Shown here: positions 8,034 to 17,106 of the stretch, piece by piece
Numbering within the stretch: the first letter of the stretch is position 1
Layout: each line of letters starts with the position of its first letter
DNA from: Streptomyces sp. NBC_00377
GTDB lineage: Bacteria > Actinomycetota > Actinomycetes > Streptomycetales > Streptomycetaceae
DNA: 64,000 bases
Reading direction: 5' to 3'
Assembly: GCF_036075115.1 (NCBI RefSeq)
Contig: NZ_CP107958.1
Span: forward strand, 8,122,001 to 8,186,000
The notes under the pieces: generated by a model
The model's database searches: none
Seen by the model: the letters and a program-made list of their open reading frames with translations, nothing else
Told to the model about the DNA's origin: nothing
Position numbers and translations under genes: made by a program

Positions 8034-9272
8034 TCAGCCGGCCGTCGCCCGTCGCGTGGCGAAGCCGATCGCAGCGGCCACCGCTGCGAGCGCGGCCACA
8101 CTGGTGAGGGCGGCGGACAGGGAGAACCAGTCGGCCATGAACCCGATGGCGGGCGGGCCCAGCAGCATGCCGCCGTAACCGAGCGTCGAGGCGACGGCGA
8201 CCCCGCTCGGGCCGGCCAGCGCGCCCGCGCGTTCGACGGCGACGGGAAAGAGGTTGGCCAGGCCGAGCCCTGCGATCGCGTAGCCCAGGAGCGCCGCCCA
8301 CAGGGCCGGGGCGAGCGAGCCGAGCAGCATCCCGGCCGCCGCGACGACCCCTCCGGTCACCACGGTACGGGTGCGGCCGAGCCGTTCGAGCAGGGTGGTG
8401 CCGGTGAGCCGGCCGATCGTCATGGCGAGCGCGAAACACGAGTACCCGACCGCGGCGGCCCCGGCGGAGGAACCCAGGTCCTGTCGCAGGTGCAGGGCGC
8501 CCCAGTCGGCGAGCGCCCCTTCGCCGTAGGCGGTGCAGAGGGCGATCAGACCGAAGACGACGACGAGACGGCGGGTGCGGGGCGTCGGGCGGTCCGGAGT
8601 CGATCCCGCGGACCCCGGACCGTCGGACCCGGACCCGGACCCGGACCCGGGGGCCGCGGGTGGCCGCGGCGGCTCCTGCCGGAGGAGCGTGGGCGCCGTG
8701 AGCGTGGTGACGAGCAGCCCGATGACGCCGAGGCCCAGCAGATGGCGTGTGGGGGACAGCGACCCCGCGACCAGCCCGCCGAGACCGGCGCCGATCATGC
8801 CGCCCATGCTGAACGCGGCATGGAAGGTGGGCATGACCGGCCTGCGCAGCGCGGCGACCAGATCGACGGCGGCGCTGTTGAAGGCGACGTTGATCCCGCC
8901 GTAGGCCGCGCCGAACAGCAGCAGGACGGCGCCGAGCGCGGCGGCGGAGTGGGTGAGCGGGGGAAGCGTGACGCTGAGGGAGAGCAGCACGGCGCAGACC
9001 ACGGTGACCGGGTGGCTGCCGTAACGGTTGCACAGGCGACCGGTGACCATCATCGTGATCACCGCGCCCGCGGAGACGCCGAGGAGCGCGAGACCGAGGG
9101 TGCTGGAGGAGGCGCCGGTCTGTTCCTTGATGGCGGGGATCCGGACGACCCATCCGGCGAAGACGAAGCCGTCGAGGGCGAAGAACGTGGTCAGGGCGAT
9201 CCGGAGCCGGGCGAGGTCGTTGCCGTCGCTGGGCGCCGCGTCACGCGTGCGGGCTTTGTTTATTTGCGGCAC
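8034..9272 (-). CDS. MFS transporter (12 TM, YbjJ-like)
   Basis: A 412-residue major facilitator protein with 12 predicted TM helices. It starts ALTTFFALDGFVFAGWVVRIPAIKEQ, which recalls the YbjJ/FucP-like branch. The central cytoplasmic loop (about residues 195-225) contains a low-complexity GSGSGSGSDGPGS run encoded by a GGACCC hexanucleotide repeat at about 8626-8652. The start is GTG at 9272, preceded by a locally AT-richer stretch. The substrate is unknown. Confidence 0.85.
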   Translation of the reverse strand: MPQINKARTRDAAPSDGNDLARLRIALTTFFALDGFVFAGWVVRIPAIKEQTGASSSTLGLALLGVSAGAVITMMVTGRLCNRYGSHPVTVVCAVLLSLSVTLPPLTHSAAALGAVLLLFGAAYGGINVAFNSAAVDLVAALRRPVMPTFHAAFSMGGMIGAGLGGLVAGSLSPTRHLLGLGVIGLLVTTLTAPTLLRQEPPRPPAAPGSGSGSGSDGPGSAGSTPDRPTPRTRRLVVVFGLIALCTAYGEGALADWGALHLRQDLGSSAGAAAVGYSCFALAMTIGRLTGTTLLERLGRTRTVVTGGVVAAAGMLLGSLAPALWAALLGYAIAGLGLANLFPVAVERAGALAGPSGVAVASTLGYGGMLLGPPAIGFMADWFSLSAALTSVAALAAVAAAIGFATRRATAG

Positions 9273-9365
9273 AAAACGAGGCTAGGGGGTCGCCCAGGGT
9301 TCAACAAGGGGGGCCCGAAGCGGTGGTCGCCGTCCGGACAGGGCCTCCGGGGGCGGGTTTGCGGA

Positions 9366-9424
9366 GCTTCGGGTCTGCGCGTTTGCGGGTCCTCGGGGCT
9401 TCGGGTCTGCGGGTCTGCGGGGCT
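9366..9424. repeat. GC-rich short direct repeats
   Basis: GCTTCGGGTCTGCG occurs at 9366-9379 and again at 9398-9411, a 32-bp period, and GGGTCTGCGG is then repeated immediately. The unit lies between the MFS start and the response-regulator stop. No gene is seen in 9273-9535. Confidence 0.5.
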
Positions 9425-9535
9425 TGGCTGTGGTGCTCCCGGGTTCCGTGGGATGTGCGGAGGGGCCGCGGGATGGCCGGTGGTGCGGGCAGCTCGACGG
9501 CATGAGACGGGGGGCGACGTCGTCGCGCCGCGCCC

Positions 9536-10183
9536 TCACGGCAGCAGTCGTCTCTCCTTGGCGACCGCCACCGCGCCCGACCGGGTCTCCACCCCCAATT
9601 TGCCGTAGATCCGTCCGAGATGGGTCTTGACCGTCGCCTCGCTGATGAACAGCGCCCGGGCGATCTCCCGGTTGCCCAGGCCCTGGGCGAGCTGGGCGAG
9701 GATCTCCCGCTCACGGGTGGACAGCGCTGGGCGCGGACTGCGCATCCTGGTGAGCAGGCGGTCGGCGACCGGAGCCGACAGCGCGGTGCGGCCGGCCGCC
9801 GCGCTGCGGACGGCGGTGAAGAGTTCGTCCGGCCGCTCGGCCTTGAGCAGGTAGCCAGTGGCGCCCGCCTCGATGGCGCGGGTGATGTCGGCGTCGGTGT
9901 CGAACATGGTGAGCACCAGGACCCGGGGACCCGCGTCCGGGCCGCTCGTCAGACGCCGGATGGCCGTCACGCCGTCCATGCCGCCGTCGAGCTGAAGGTC
10001 CATCAGCACCACGTCGGGACGCAGCCGGGCGGCCAGGGCGAGTGCCTCCTCACCGGTGCCCGCCTCGCCGACCACCTCGATGCCGTCGGCGCTGGACAGC
10101 AGGGCGCGCAGTCCCGCCCGGACGACGGCGTGGTCGTCGCACAGCAGCAGCCGGACGGGCGGCGGGGGCACGGACGTGTTCAC
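9536..10183 (-). CDS. NarL/LuxR-type response regulator
   Basis: A 215-residue response regulator. The receiver has VRLLLCDDHAVVRAGLRALL, the phosphoacceptor Asp in VVLMDLQLDGGMDG and the conserved Lys in YLLKAERP. The LuxR HTH is LSTREREILAQLAQGLGNREIA plus ATVKTHLGRIYGKLGV. GTG at 10183 overlaps by 4 nt the stop of the kinase remnant upstream. That places it as second gene of a former kinase-regulator pair. Because the kinase is broken, this regulator is now either orphan, fed by another kinase or acetyl phosphate, or silent. Confidence 0.9.
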   Translation of the reverse strand: MNTSVPPPPVRLLLCDDHAVVRAGLRALLSSADGIEVVGEAGTGEEALALAARLRPDVVLMDLQLDGGMDGVTAIRRLTSGPDAGPRVLVLTMFDTDADITRAIEAGATGYLLKAERPDELFTAVRSAAAGRTALSAPVADRLLTRMRSPRPALSTREREILAQLAQGLGNREIARALFISEATVKTHLGRIYGKLGVETRSGAVAVAKERRLLP

Positions 10184-10640
10184 GGAACGGGCTCCTTGAC
10201 GGTGTCGGGGACGAAAGACGCCGGCTGCACCGCGACCGTGACGACCGTGCCCTCGCCCGGCCCGGACTCGACACTGAGCGTGCCGCCCACCTGCCGGGCC
10301 CGGATCCGCATGGCCGGCAAGCCGTGCCCGCGGGTGCGGTCCTGTTCCGGTACCGGCGCGGTCTGCGGGGTGGACGAACCGGAGGAGGCATACCCCGAAC
10401 CGGGCCGCCCTGCGTGCGGACCGCCCGCACCGCTTGGACCGCCCGGGCTTCCCGGGCCGCCGGGGCCGCGCGAGCCGCGTGTGCTGTCCGGACCGCCGGC
10501 TCTGCCCCGACCGTCCGTACCTTCCGGGCGGCTCGGGCCGAACCCGCGTCCGTTGTCGGCGATGTCCAGGGAGACCAGGTCGTCCAGGCAGGTCAGGGTC
10601 AGCACACAGCGGGTCGCCGCGGCGTGTTCAAGATCCGGGT
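10180..10640 (-). pseudogene. Truncated sensor kinase, ATPase C-terminus only
   Basis: The frame encodes only the end of a HisKA_3-type kinase: HAAATRCVLTLTCLDDLVSLDIADN with the G1 box DNGRGFG, then HGLPAMRIRARQVGG and the final VESGPGEGTVVTVAV. The sensor region, the phosphoacceptor His and the N box are missing. The frame upstream of about 10640 loses all resemblance where the divergent lipoprotein gene begins. Between the two ATPase boxes lies a Gly/Pro/Ser/Arg run of about 50 residues that disrupts the ATP lid. Its stop overlaps the regulator start (GTGA). A 5' deletion followed by decay is the simplest reading. Confidence 0.75.
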
Positions 10641-10684
10641 CACCCACGGCACCTGATCCGACCGAAGGAGGGGACCATGGGCGC

Positions 10685-11338
10685 ATGCGGACGAACGGAG
10701 CCCGGCTGCGGACCCTGGCCGGCGCGGTGCTGATGGCGGCCGTCACGGGGGCCTGCGCCGGTCAAGGAGACGGCAGGGAGCCTGCGAACGCCACGGCGAG
10801 CGCGCCCGGCACGGGTACGGCTACCCGCAGCGGCAGCGGCAGCGGCAGCGGGACCGGAACCGGCACTCGCCCCGAAGCCCCGCCGACCGCACCGGCCCCT
10901 CACTTCGACGAAGAGATCGGACTGCCCGACGGCCGGCGGGTGGGCATGTCGTACGTCGACGGGCGCGGCCTCGTGGAACAGCACCGGGCCGCGGGCGCGG
11001 ACGGGTGGAGCGCGCCGCACGTCGTGTACGCGACCACGACGGACCGGTGCCAGAGCCTCACGCTCCGGGTGTTCGGCGGGAGGGTCGCGGTCATCGCCGA
11101 CTGGGGCGACTACTGCTACGACGGCGAACCGCCCATGGAGTCGGTCGCCGCCGTCGGCACGGCGGACCTCGCCCGCTGGGACACGAACCTCACCAGGAGC
11201 TTCGACGGCTGGACGAAGGTCGCCCCCGTGGGCGACTCGGGCGACCTCCTGTTCACCGAAAGCTCCACCGAACGACTGACCCGGCTCCGGTGGAGCCCGA
11301 CGGAGGGCTTCGCGCAGGTGGAGGAGATCCCGCGCTGA
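10685..11338 (+). CDS. Putative secreted lipoprotein of unknown function
   Basis: A 217-residue protein starting MRTNGARLRTLAGAVLMAAVTGAC. The lipobox VTGAC puts the lipidated Cys near residue 24. A Thr/Gly/Ser-rich linker follows (GTGTATRSGSGSGSGTGTG, encoded by a GGCAGC-type repeat), then a soluble domain of about 150 residues with two Cys (DRC, DYC) that may form a disulfide. ATG 10685 has the ribosome site GGAGGGG a little upstream. It is divergent from the broken kinase and may mark the edge of the deletion that broke it. I do not recognise the family. Confidence 0.75.
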   Translation: MRTNGARLRTLAGAVLMAAVTGACAGQGDGREPANATASAPGTGTATRSGSGSGSGTGTGTRPEAPPTAPAPHFDEEIGLPDGRRVGMSYVDGRGLVEQHRAAGADGWSAPHVVYATTTDRCQSLTLRVFGGRVAVIADWGDYCYDGEPPMESVAAVGTADLARWDTNLTRSFDGWTKVAPVGDSGDLLFTESSTERLTRLRWSPTEGFAQVEEIPR

Positions 11339-11523
11339 CCTCGGGGTCGCCCTTCATGTGCGGCACACGCGCGTGCACGCACGCGTGGCCCTCTCCGCCG
11401 GTGAGCGCCGGCCGGCAGCGGGAGGACGACCGCGAAACATCGAGCGACGCGGGCTGACTTGGTGTTTTACAGTGGCTCTCGCCAGTCCAGGAGACTCCGG
11501 AACCTGTGAGGTACACGCTCATC

Positions 11524-13464
11524 ATGTCGACCGAAACGTTTGAGTTCCAGGTAGAGGCCCGTCAGCTGTTGCAGCTGATGATCCACTCGGTCTACTCGAA
11601 CAAGGACGTCTTTCTCCGCGAACTCGTGTCCAACGCCTCCGACGCGCTCGACAAGTTGCGTCTTGCCGCGCTGCGGGACGACACGCTCGACGCCGACGTG
11701 TCCGACCCGCACATCGAGATCGAGATCGACGAGGAGTCCCGCACCCTGACGGTTCGGGACAACGGCATCGGGATGTCGTACGACGAGGTCGGCCGGCTCA
11801 TCGGCACGATCGCCAACTCGGGTACGGCGACGTTCGCGCAGGAGCTGCGGGAGGCCCAGGAGGAGGCCGGGGCCGAGGGCCTCATCGGGCAGTTCGGCGT
11901 CGGCTTCTACTCCGGTTTCATGGTGGCCGACGAGATGACCCTGCTGACCCGGCGGGCCGGTGAGAGCCAGGGCACCCGCTGGTCGTCGCGCGGTGAGGGC
12001 ACGTACACGCTGGCGCGGGTGGACGACGCGCCGCAGGGCACGTCCGTCACGCTGCACCTGAAGCCCGCCGACGCGGACGACCAGCTGCACGACTACACCG
12101 CGGACCGGACGATCAGGCAGATCGTCAAGCGCTACTCGGACTTCATCACCTGGCCTATCAGACTGATCCCCAGGACGGCCCCCGCGACCTCCGGCGACAC
12201 CGCCTCCGACGACACCGCGGAGACCGCCGCGGCAGCGGGCGAACCCGAGACACTCAACTCGATGAAGGCCCTGTGGGCCCGCTCGCGCGACGAGGTGTCC
12301 GACGACGAGTACCACGAGCTGTACAAGCACATCAGCCACGACTGGCGCGACCCCCTGGAGACCGTCCGGCTCCAGGCGGAGGGCACCTTCGAGTACCAGG
12401 CGCTGCTGTTCCTGCCCTCGCACGCCCCGCACGACCTGTACAACCAGAACCACCAGCGCGGTGTGCAGCTGTATGTGAAGCGCGTCTTCATCATGGACGA
12501 CTGCGAAGCGCTGCTGCCGCCCTATCTGCGCTTCGTCAAGGGTGTGGTCGACGCGGCGGACCTCTCGCTGAACGTCTCCCGCGAGATCCTCCAGCAGGAC
12601 CGGCACATCCGGATGATGCAGCGCCGGCTCACCAAGAAGGTCGTGTCGACGGTCAAGGACATGATGACCGCGGCCCCCGACCGTTACGCCACCTTCTGGC
12701 GGGAGTTCGGCGCCGTCCTGAAGGAAGGACTGCTGACCGACTCCGACAACCGCGACACCCTCCTCGCCGTCTCGTCGTTCGCGACCACGCACAGCGAGGA
12801 CGAGCCGACGACGCTGAAGGCGTACCTGGAGCGGATGAAGGACGGGCAGGACGCCGTCTACTACCTGACCGGCGAGTCCCGGCAGAGCATCGAGAACTCC
12901 CCGCACATGGAGGCGTTCCGGGCGAAGGGCATCGAGGTCCTGCTCCTCACCGACCCGGTCGACGAGGTGTGGGTCGACGCGGTCGGCGAGTTCGAGGGCA
13001 AACCGCTGCGGTCCGTCGCCAAGGGCGAGGTCGACCTCGGCGGGCAGGACGACGAGCAGACCGAGGGTGAGCGCGAGAAGCAGGGCGAGGAGTACGCCGG
13101 TCTGCTCGGCTGGATGAAGGAGCAGCTGGGCGAGGACGTCAAGGAGGTGCGGCTGTCGTCCCGCCTCACCGTGTCGCCGGCCTGCATCGTCTCCGACGCG
13201 CACGACCTCACCCCGGCGCTGGAGAACATGTACCGCGCGATGGGGCAGGAGGTGCCGCGCGCCCTGCGGATCCTCGAACTCAACCCCGATCACGCGCTGG
13301 TGAAGGGCCTGAACCAGGCCTACAACGAGCGCGCGGACCGGGCCGGACTCGCCGAGACCGCCGAGCTCCTGCACGGCCTGGCGGTCCTCGCCGAGGGCGG
13401 ACGGCCGAAGGAGCCCGGACGGTTCGTGAAGCTGGTGGCGGACCAACTGGAGCGCGCACTGTAG
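11524..13464 (+). CDS. htpG: HSP90-family molecular chaperone HtpG
   Basis: A 646-residue Hsp90 homologue, the usual bacterial length. The GHKL ATPase domain is intact: [14 protein letters not shown] (Glu and Asn of the catalytic and Mg sites, about residues 33-46), [13 protein letters not shown] (near 82) and [10 protein letters not shown] (near 130). The middle domain has [10 protein letters not shown] with the catalytic-loop Arg. The C-terminal dimerisation domain lacks the eukaryotic MEEVD tail, as expected. An acidic Ala/Thr-rich insertion (about residues 218-245) separates N and middle domains. ATG 11524 gives the canonical METFEFQ-like start; another in-frame start lies at 11506. No CIRCE-type inverted repeat is visible upstream. 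It acts in the cytosol in folding and stress recovery. Confidence 0.97.
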
Positions 13465-13470
13465 GACACC

Positions 13471-13506
13471 GCGGAGACCGGGCAGAGCCCCCCGCCCGGT
13501 CTCCGC
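13471..13506. terminator. Terminator hairpin of htpG
   Basis: GCGGAGACCGGGC (13471-13483) pairs perfectly with GCCCGGTCTCCGC (13494-13506) around a 10-nt loop, 6 bp after the htpG stop. It has no T-run. The 13-bp stem and its position make it a strong terminator candidate. Confidence 0.8.
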
Positions 13507-13631
13507 GCCCACCTGTCCCGGCGGCCGGTCTCCGCTCTCGCCGCTCACTCGGACGGCGGCCGGTCCCGGCTCTCGCCGCCCATCCGGACGGCGGCCGCCA
13601 CACGATCTCGCGACCGGCCGTCACATGATTT

Positions 13632-13740
13632 CGCCATCGGCCATCGGCCATCGGCCACCGGTCCCGCGGCCACCGGCTACCGGTCCCGCGGCCACCGGCT
13701 ACCGGTCCCGCGGCCACCGGCCACCGGCCACCGGCCACGG
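13632..13740. repeat. Tandem repeat array, 7-bp and 22-bp units
   Basis: Three copies of GGCCATC are followed by at least two and a half copies of a 22-bp unit reading CCACCGGCTACCGGTCCCGC plus GG, then three or four copies of CCACCGG. All share a core (C/T)CGGCCA. The array fills most of the 356-bp gap between htpG and the methyltransferase. No gene is seen in it. Copy number is likely to vary between strains. Confidence 0.75.
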
Positions 13741-13820
13741 GTCCGGGGCGACCGGCGCCGGCCTCAGCCGCGCGGGGCCTCGCCGGGCGCCGTCGGACGG
13801 GTCGTCGCCTGCCCGCCTTC

Positions 13821-14972
13821 TCAGCCTCGCGCGACCGACCTCAGCACCACGAACTTCCGGTCACCGGCGACCAGTTCGGCGTTGCCGAACAGCCGCTTCA
13901 GCTTGACGTGATAGCCGAGGTGCCGGTTGCCCACCACCCACAGTTCCCCGCCCGGACGCAGCGCGCGCCGCGCGCCCGTGAACATCCGCCAGGCCGTCGC
14001 GTCCGTCGTCGCCTGGTGGGAGTGGAACGGCGGGTTGTTCAGCACCACGTCCACACTGCCGTCCGCCACCCCCGCCAGTCCGTCGCCGACCCGGAACTCG
14101 GCGTGCCCCGGCACCCCGTTCGCCTTGTACGTCGCCTCGGCCGACGCCACCGCCTGGAACGACTCGTCCGTGAAAAGCACCTCGGCCCGTGGATCGGCCA
14201 GCGCCACCGCCGTGCCCACGATCCCGTTGCCGCAGCCCAGGTCGACGACCCGCTGGTCGCCACCGGTCCTCGGCAGGTGCCGCAGGAGGAACCGGGTGCC
14301 GATGTCGAGCCGGTCGGCGCAGAACACGCCCGCGTGGTTGACGACCGGACGCCCGGAGAGGATGCCGCCGATGTCGTCGGGGAGACCGTAGGTGTAAGGC
14401 CAGGGGTTGGCAGGACGCTTCAGCGACGGGTCCGGGGTGCAGAGGATGAGCCGGGCCTTCTGCTCGGCCAAGGACGTCCGGGTCGGTCCGAGGATCCGCT
14501 CGAACAGCTTCAGCGTCGAGGTGTGGATCTCCTTCACCATGCCGGTGCCGGCCACGACCGTGTCCGCGTGCACGGCGGGCGCCAGCCGCAGCAGCTGGTC
14601 CTCCAGCAGCGCCAGGCTCTTGGGCACCCGGACCAGCAGCACGTCGATCCGCTCCGGAACCGGGTCCTGCGTGGTGAGCAGCCGTACGGCGCCGGTCTCC
14701 ACGCCGTTGCGCGCGAGGTTCGCCCGGGTCGCCTCCTGTCCCAGCCAGGAGTCGGTGATCTGGAGCGGGCGGTGCGCCGAGAGCGCCGTGACCAGCGCAC
14801 CCCAGCGGTCGCCGAGCACCACCACCGTGCCGGTCAGCGGAACGTCCTGCTCCGCCAGGTACCTGAGCAGGTACGCGTCGGAGGCGTCCCAGGCGCGCAG
14901 CCTGTCGCGCGGGTCCTCGGGGTGGCGGGCCAGCGCGACCTCGCCCCACGGCGTCGTCATACGGTCGTTCAT
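13821..14972 (-). CDS. Class I SAM methyltransferase, RlmG/RsmC-like
   Basis: A 383-residue two-domain methyltransferase. The N-terminal half is a degenerate methyltransferase-like fold and the C-terminal half is catalytic, with SAM-binding VVDLGCGNGIVGTAVAL (about residue 243) and the NPPY-type motif NNPPFHSHQ (about 308). The duplicated layout and NNPPFH are typical of RsmC/RlmG, which methylate guanine N2 in 16S or 23S rRNA (G1207 or G1835 in E. coli). Overall length and C-terminal position favour RlmG-like. ATG 14972 gives MNDRMTTPWG; the internal Met 5 is possible. It is divergent from an AlkB-like dioxygenase, 65 bp apart. Confidence 0.82.
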   Translation of the reverse strand: MNDRMTTPWGEVALARHPEDPRDRLRAWDASDAYLLRYLAEQDVPLTGTVVVLGDRWGALVTALSAHRPLQITDSWLGQEATRANLARNGVETGAVRLLTTQDPVPERIDVLLVRVPKSLALLEDQLLRLAPAVHADTVVAGTGMVKEIHTSTLKLFERILGPTRTSLAEQKARLILCTPDPSLKRPANPWPYTYGLPDDIGGILSGRPVVNHAGVFCADRLDIGTRFLLRHLPRTGGDQRVVDLGCGNGIVGTAVALADPRAEVLFTDESFQAVASAEATYKANGVPGHAEFRVGDGLAGVADGSVDVVLNNPPFHSHQATTDATAWRMFTGARRALRPGGELWVVGNRHLGYHVKLKRLFGNAELVAGDRKFVVLRSVARG

Positions 14973-15037
14973 CGTGCCTCAAGGCTAACCGAGCCGCAGC
15001 TCAGGCCCGGTGTGTACCCATGACGGAGGATGGGTCC

Positions 15038-15700
15038 ATGGACGACGAGCTGTTTCCCCGGGAGCGTGCGCAGATCGCGCCGGGCGCGGTGCACCTGCCC
15101 GGCTGGCTGGACCCGGCGCACCAGCGTGAGCTGCTCGCGGCCTGCCGGGACTGGGCCCGCCCGCCGGCCGGTCTGCGCACGGTCCGTACACCCGGCGGCG
15201 GCACCATGACCGCCCGCCAGGTCTGTCTGGGCTGGCACTGGTACCCGTACGCCTACGCCCGCACGGTCGGCGACGGCGACGGCGCGCCCGTCAAGCCCTT
15301 CCCCGCCTGGCTGGGCGAGCTGGGCCGGCGCGCGGTGGCCGACACGCTGGGGCCGGCGGAGGCCCGGGACGCCGCGTACGACATCGCGTTGATCAACTTC
15401 TATGACGGCGACGCCCACATGGGCATGCACCGTGACGCCGACGAGCGGTCCGGCGCGCCCGTGGTCTCCCTCAGCCTCGGCGACACCTGCGTCTTCCGCT
15501 TCGGCAACACGCTCACCCGCACCCGCCCGTACACCGACGTGGAGCTGCGCAGCGGCGACCTGTTCGTGTTCGGGGGGCCGTCCCGGCCGGCGTATCACGG
15601 GGTGCCGCGCGTGCTGCCGGGCACGGCGCCGACCGGGCTGGGGCTGAGCGGGCGGCTGAACATCACCCTGCGGGTCAGTGGCTTCCCGGACGCCACCTGA
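15038..15700 (+). CDS. AlkB-like 2-oxoglutarate/Fe(II) dioxygenase
   Basis: A 220-residue AlkB-family protein from ATG 15038, chosen because GGAGGA ends 7 nt upstream; ATG 15020 lacks a site. The iron ligands are His and Asp in MGMHRDADE (about residue 135) and the distal His in YHGVPRV. The 2-oxoglutarate Arg is in RLNITLRVSG near the C-terminus. INFYDGDAHMGMHRD matches the AlkB consensus NxYxxxxxxxxHxD well. These enzymes oxidatively remove N-alkyl lesions (1-methyladenine, 3-methylcytosine) from DNA or RNA. Its 5' neighbour on the other strand is an RNA methyltransferase, which raises an RNA role as a possibility only. Confidence 0.88.
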   Translation: MDDELFPRERAQIAPGAVHLPGWLDPAHQRELLAACRDWARPPAGLRTVRTPGGGTMTARQVCLGWHWYPYAYARTVGDGDGAPVKPFPAWLGELGRRAVADTLGPAEARDAAYDIALINFYDGDAHMGMHRDADERSGAPVVSLSLGDTCVFRFGNTLTRTRPYTDVELRSGDLFVFGGPSRPAYHGVPRVLPGTAPTGLGLSGRLNITLRVSGFPDAT

Positions 15701-15728
15701 CGAAGCGGATCATGGGAGACTCGCCCTC

Positions 15729-16973
15729 ATGAGCGGCAAGGCGGACCCCCGGCCGGCGGGGGATGGGACCCCCTCGAGGGCGCGGTTGGACCGCGGGCGC
15801 GGTGCGCTCGGGCCCGCGCTGGAGCTCGTGCACACCGGGCGGGCGCCCACCCGCGCGGTGCTCACCGCCGAACTCGGCGTCACCCGCGCGACGGCCGGCG
15901 CGGTCGCGGCGGAGCTGGAGGCGCTGGGCCTGATCAGGGTCGACGCGCGGCCCGCTGCCGCAGCCGGTTCGCAGGGCCGCCCCTCCCACCGGCTCGAAGT
16001 CGCGGAAGAAGGCCCTGTCGCCCTCGCCGCGCAGGTCCATGCCGACGGGTTCCGGGCCGCACTGGTCGGGCTCGGTGGGCGGATCGTCGCCACCACGCCC
16101 AGCTGCGAGGCGGTCGACGCCGATCCCGCTAAGGTGCTCGGCGCCGCCGTCGACGCCGGCGCCGAACTGCTGCGCGAGACGGGCCGGCCCTGCGTGGGCG
16201 CGGGCCTCGCCGTACCGTCCGCGGTCACCGAACCCGAGGGCCTCGCGCTGAACCCCCTGCACCTCGCGTGGCCGGTGGGCGCGCCGGTGCGGGAGATCTT
16301 CGCCGAGCGGGTCCGCGCCGCCGGTCTGGCCGGGTCCGCGTTCGTGGGCAACGACGTCAATCTCGCCGCCCTCGCGGAACACCGGCACGGCGCCGGACGT
16401 GGCGCCCGCGACCTGCTGTGCGTCGCCACCGGGCACCGGGGTGTCGGCGGCGCGCTGGTGCTCGACGGCCGCCTGCACACGGGCAGTGCGGGACTCGCCC
16501 TCGAAGTCGGCCATCTCACCGTCAACCCTGAGGGCCGCCCCTGCTACTGCGGCAGCCGCGGGTGTCTCGACGTGGAGGCGGACCCGCTCGCCCTCCTCAC
16601 CACCGCGGGCCGCGACCCCGGACCCGAGGGGTCCCTGCTCCAGCAGGCCGACGAACTGGTTCAAGAGGAGTACGGCGACCCGGTGGTCCGCAGGGCCGCC
16701 GAAGCCCTGATCGACCGGCTCGGCCAGGGACTGGCCGGTCTGGTCAACATCCTCAACCCCGACCGCATCATCCTCGGCGGCCTGCACCGCACCCTCCTCG
16801 AAGCCGACCCCGAGCGGCTGCGCGCGGTCGTCGCCGACCGGAGCCTGTGGGGCCGCAGCGGCGGTGTCCCCATCCTCGCCTGCTCCCTCGACCACAACAG
16901 CCTCGTCGGCGCGGCCGAGTTGGCCTGGCAGCCGGTGCTGGACGACCCCCTGCGGGCCCTGCGGCCCCTCTGA
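15729..16973 (+). CDS. ROK family transcriptional regulator
   Basis: A 414-residue ROK protein. The N-terminal winged helix is ALELVHTGRAPTRAVLTAELGVTRATAGAVAAELEALGLI (about residues 28-68, split by a small loop). The ROK fold then has GNDVNLAALAEHRHGAGRG, the glycine-rich GVGGALVLDGRLHTGSAG and EVGHLTV with the zinc-binding His. The zinc cluster reads CYCGSRGC followed by Leu-Asp, so the usual Glu is Asp. The first ATP motif (DxGGT) is replaced by VHADGFR, which argues against kinase activity and for a sugar-responsive repressor. Its targets are not evident. Confidence 0.88.
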   Translation: MSGKADPRPAGDGTPSRARLDRGRGALGPALELVHTGRAPTRAVLTAELGVTRATAGAVAAELEALGLIRVDARPAAAAGSQGRPSHRLEVAEEGPVALAAQVHADGFRAALVGLGGRIVATTPSCEAVDADPAKVLGAAVDAGAELLRETGRPCVGAGLAVPSAVTEPEGLALNPLHLAWPVGAPVREIFAERVRAAGLAGSAFVGNDVNLAALAEHRHGAGRGARDLLCVATGHRGVGGALVLDGRLHTGSAGLALEVGHLTVNPEGRPCYCGSRGCLDVEADPLALLTTAGRDPGPEGSLLQQADELVQEEYGDPVVRRAAEALIDRLGQGLAGLVNILNPDRIILGGLHRTLLEADPERLRAVVADRSLWGRSGGVPILACSLDHNSLVGAAELAWQPVLDDPLRALRPL

Positions 16974-17106
16974 GCCGCGCCGACGCCCCCGGCGCGACCG
17001 CGCCCACGGAACGGCCCGGCCCGGGGGACGCCGGGCACGCGTCGCCCAGCTCGGAGCACGTCCACGTACAGTGCGGCCCGGCCCGCGGCACGGGGGAGGG
17101 GGCGGA

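Noticed and set aside
11340..11523. CIRCE or HAIR heat-shock operator before htpG
   Set aside because: No TTAGCACTC-type inverted repeat or HspR-like repeat is present in the gap.
11467..13548. 693-codon open frame on the - strand opposite htpG
   Set aside because: Composition is His/Arg/Val-rich and antisense to a strongly conserved chaperone.
13632..13740. Possible CRISPR array after htpG
   Set aside because: The repeats are contiguous, with no unique spacers, and no cas genes are nearby.
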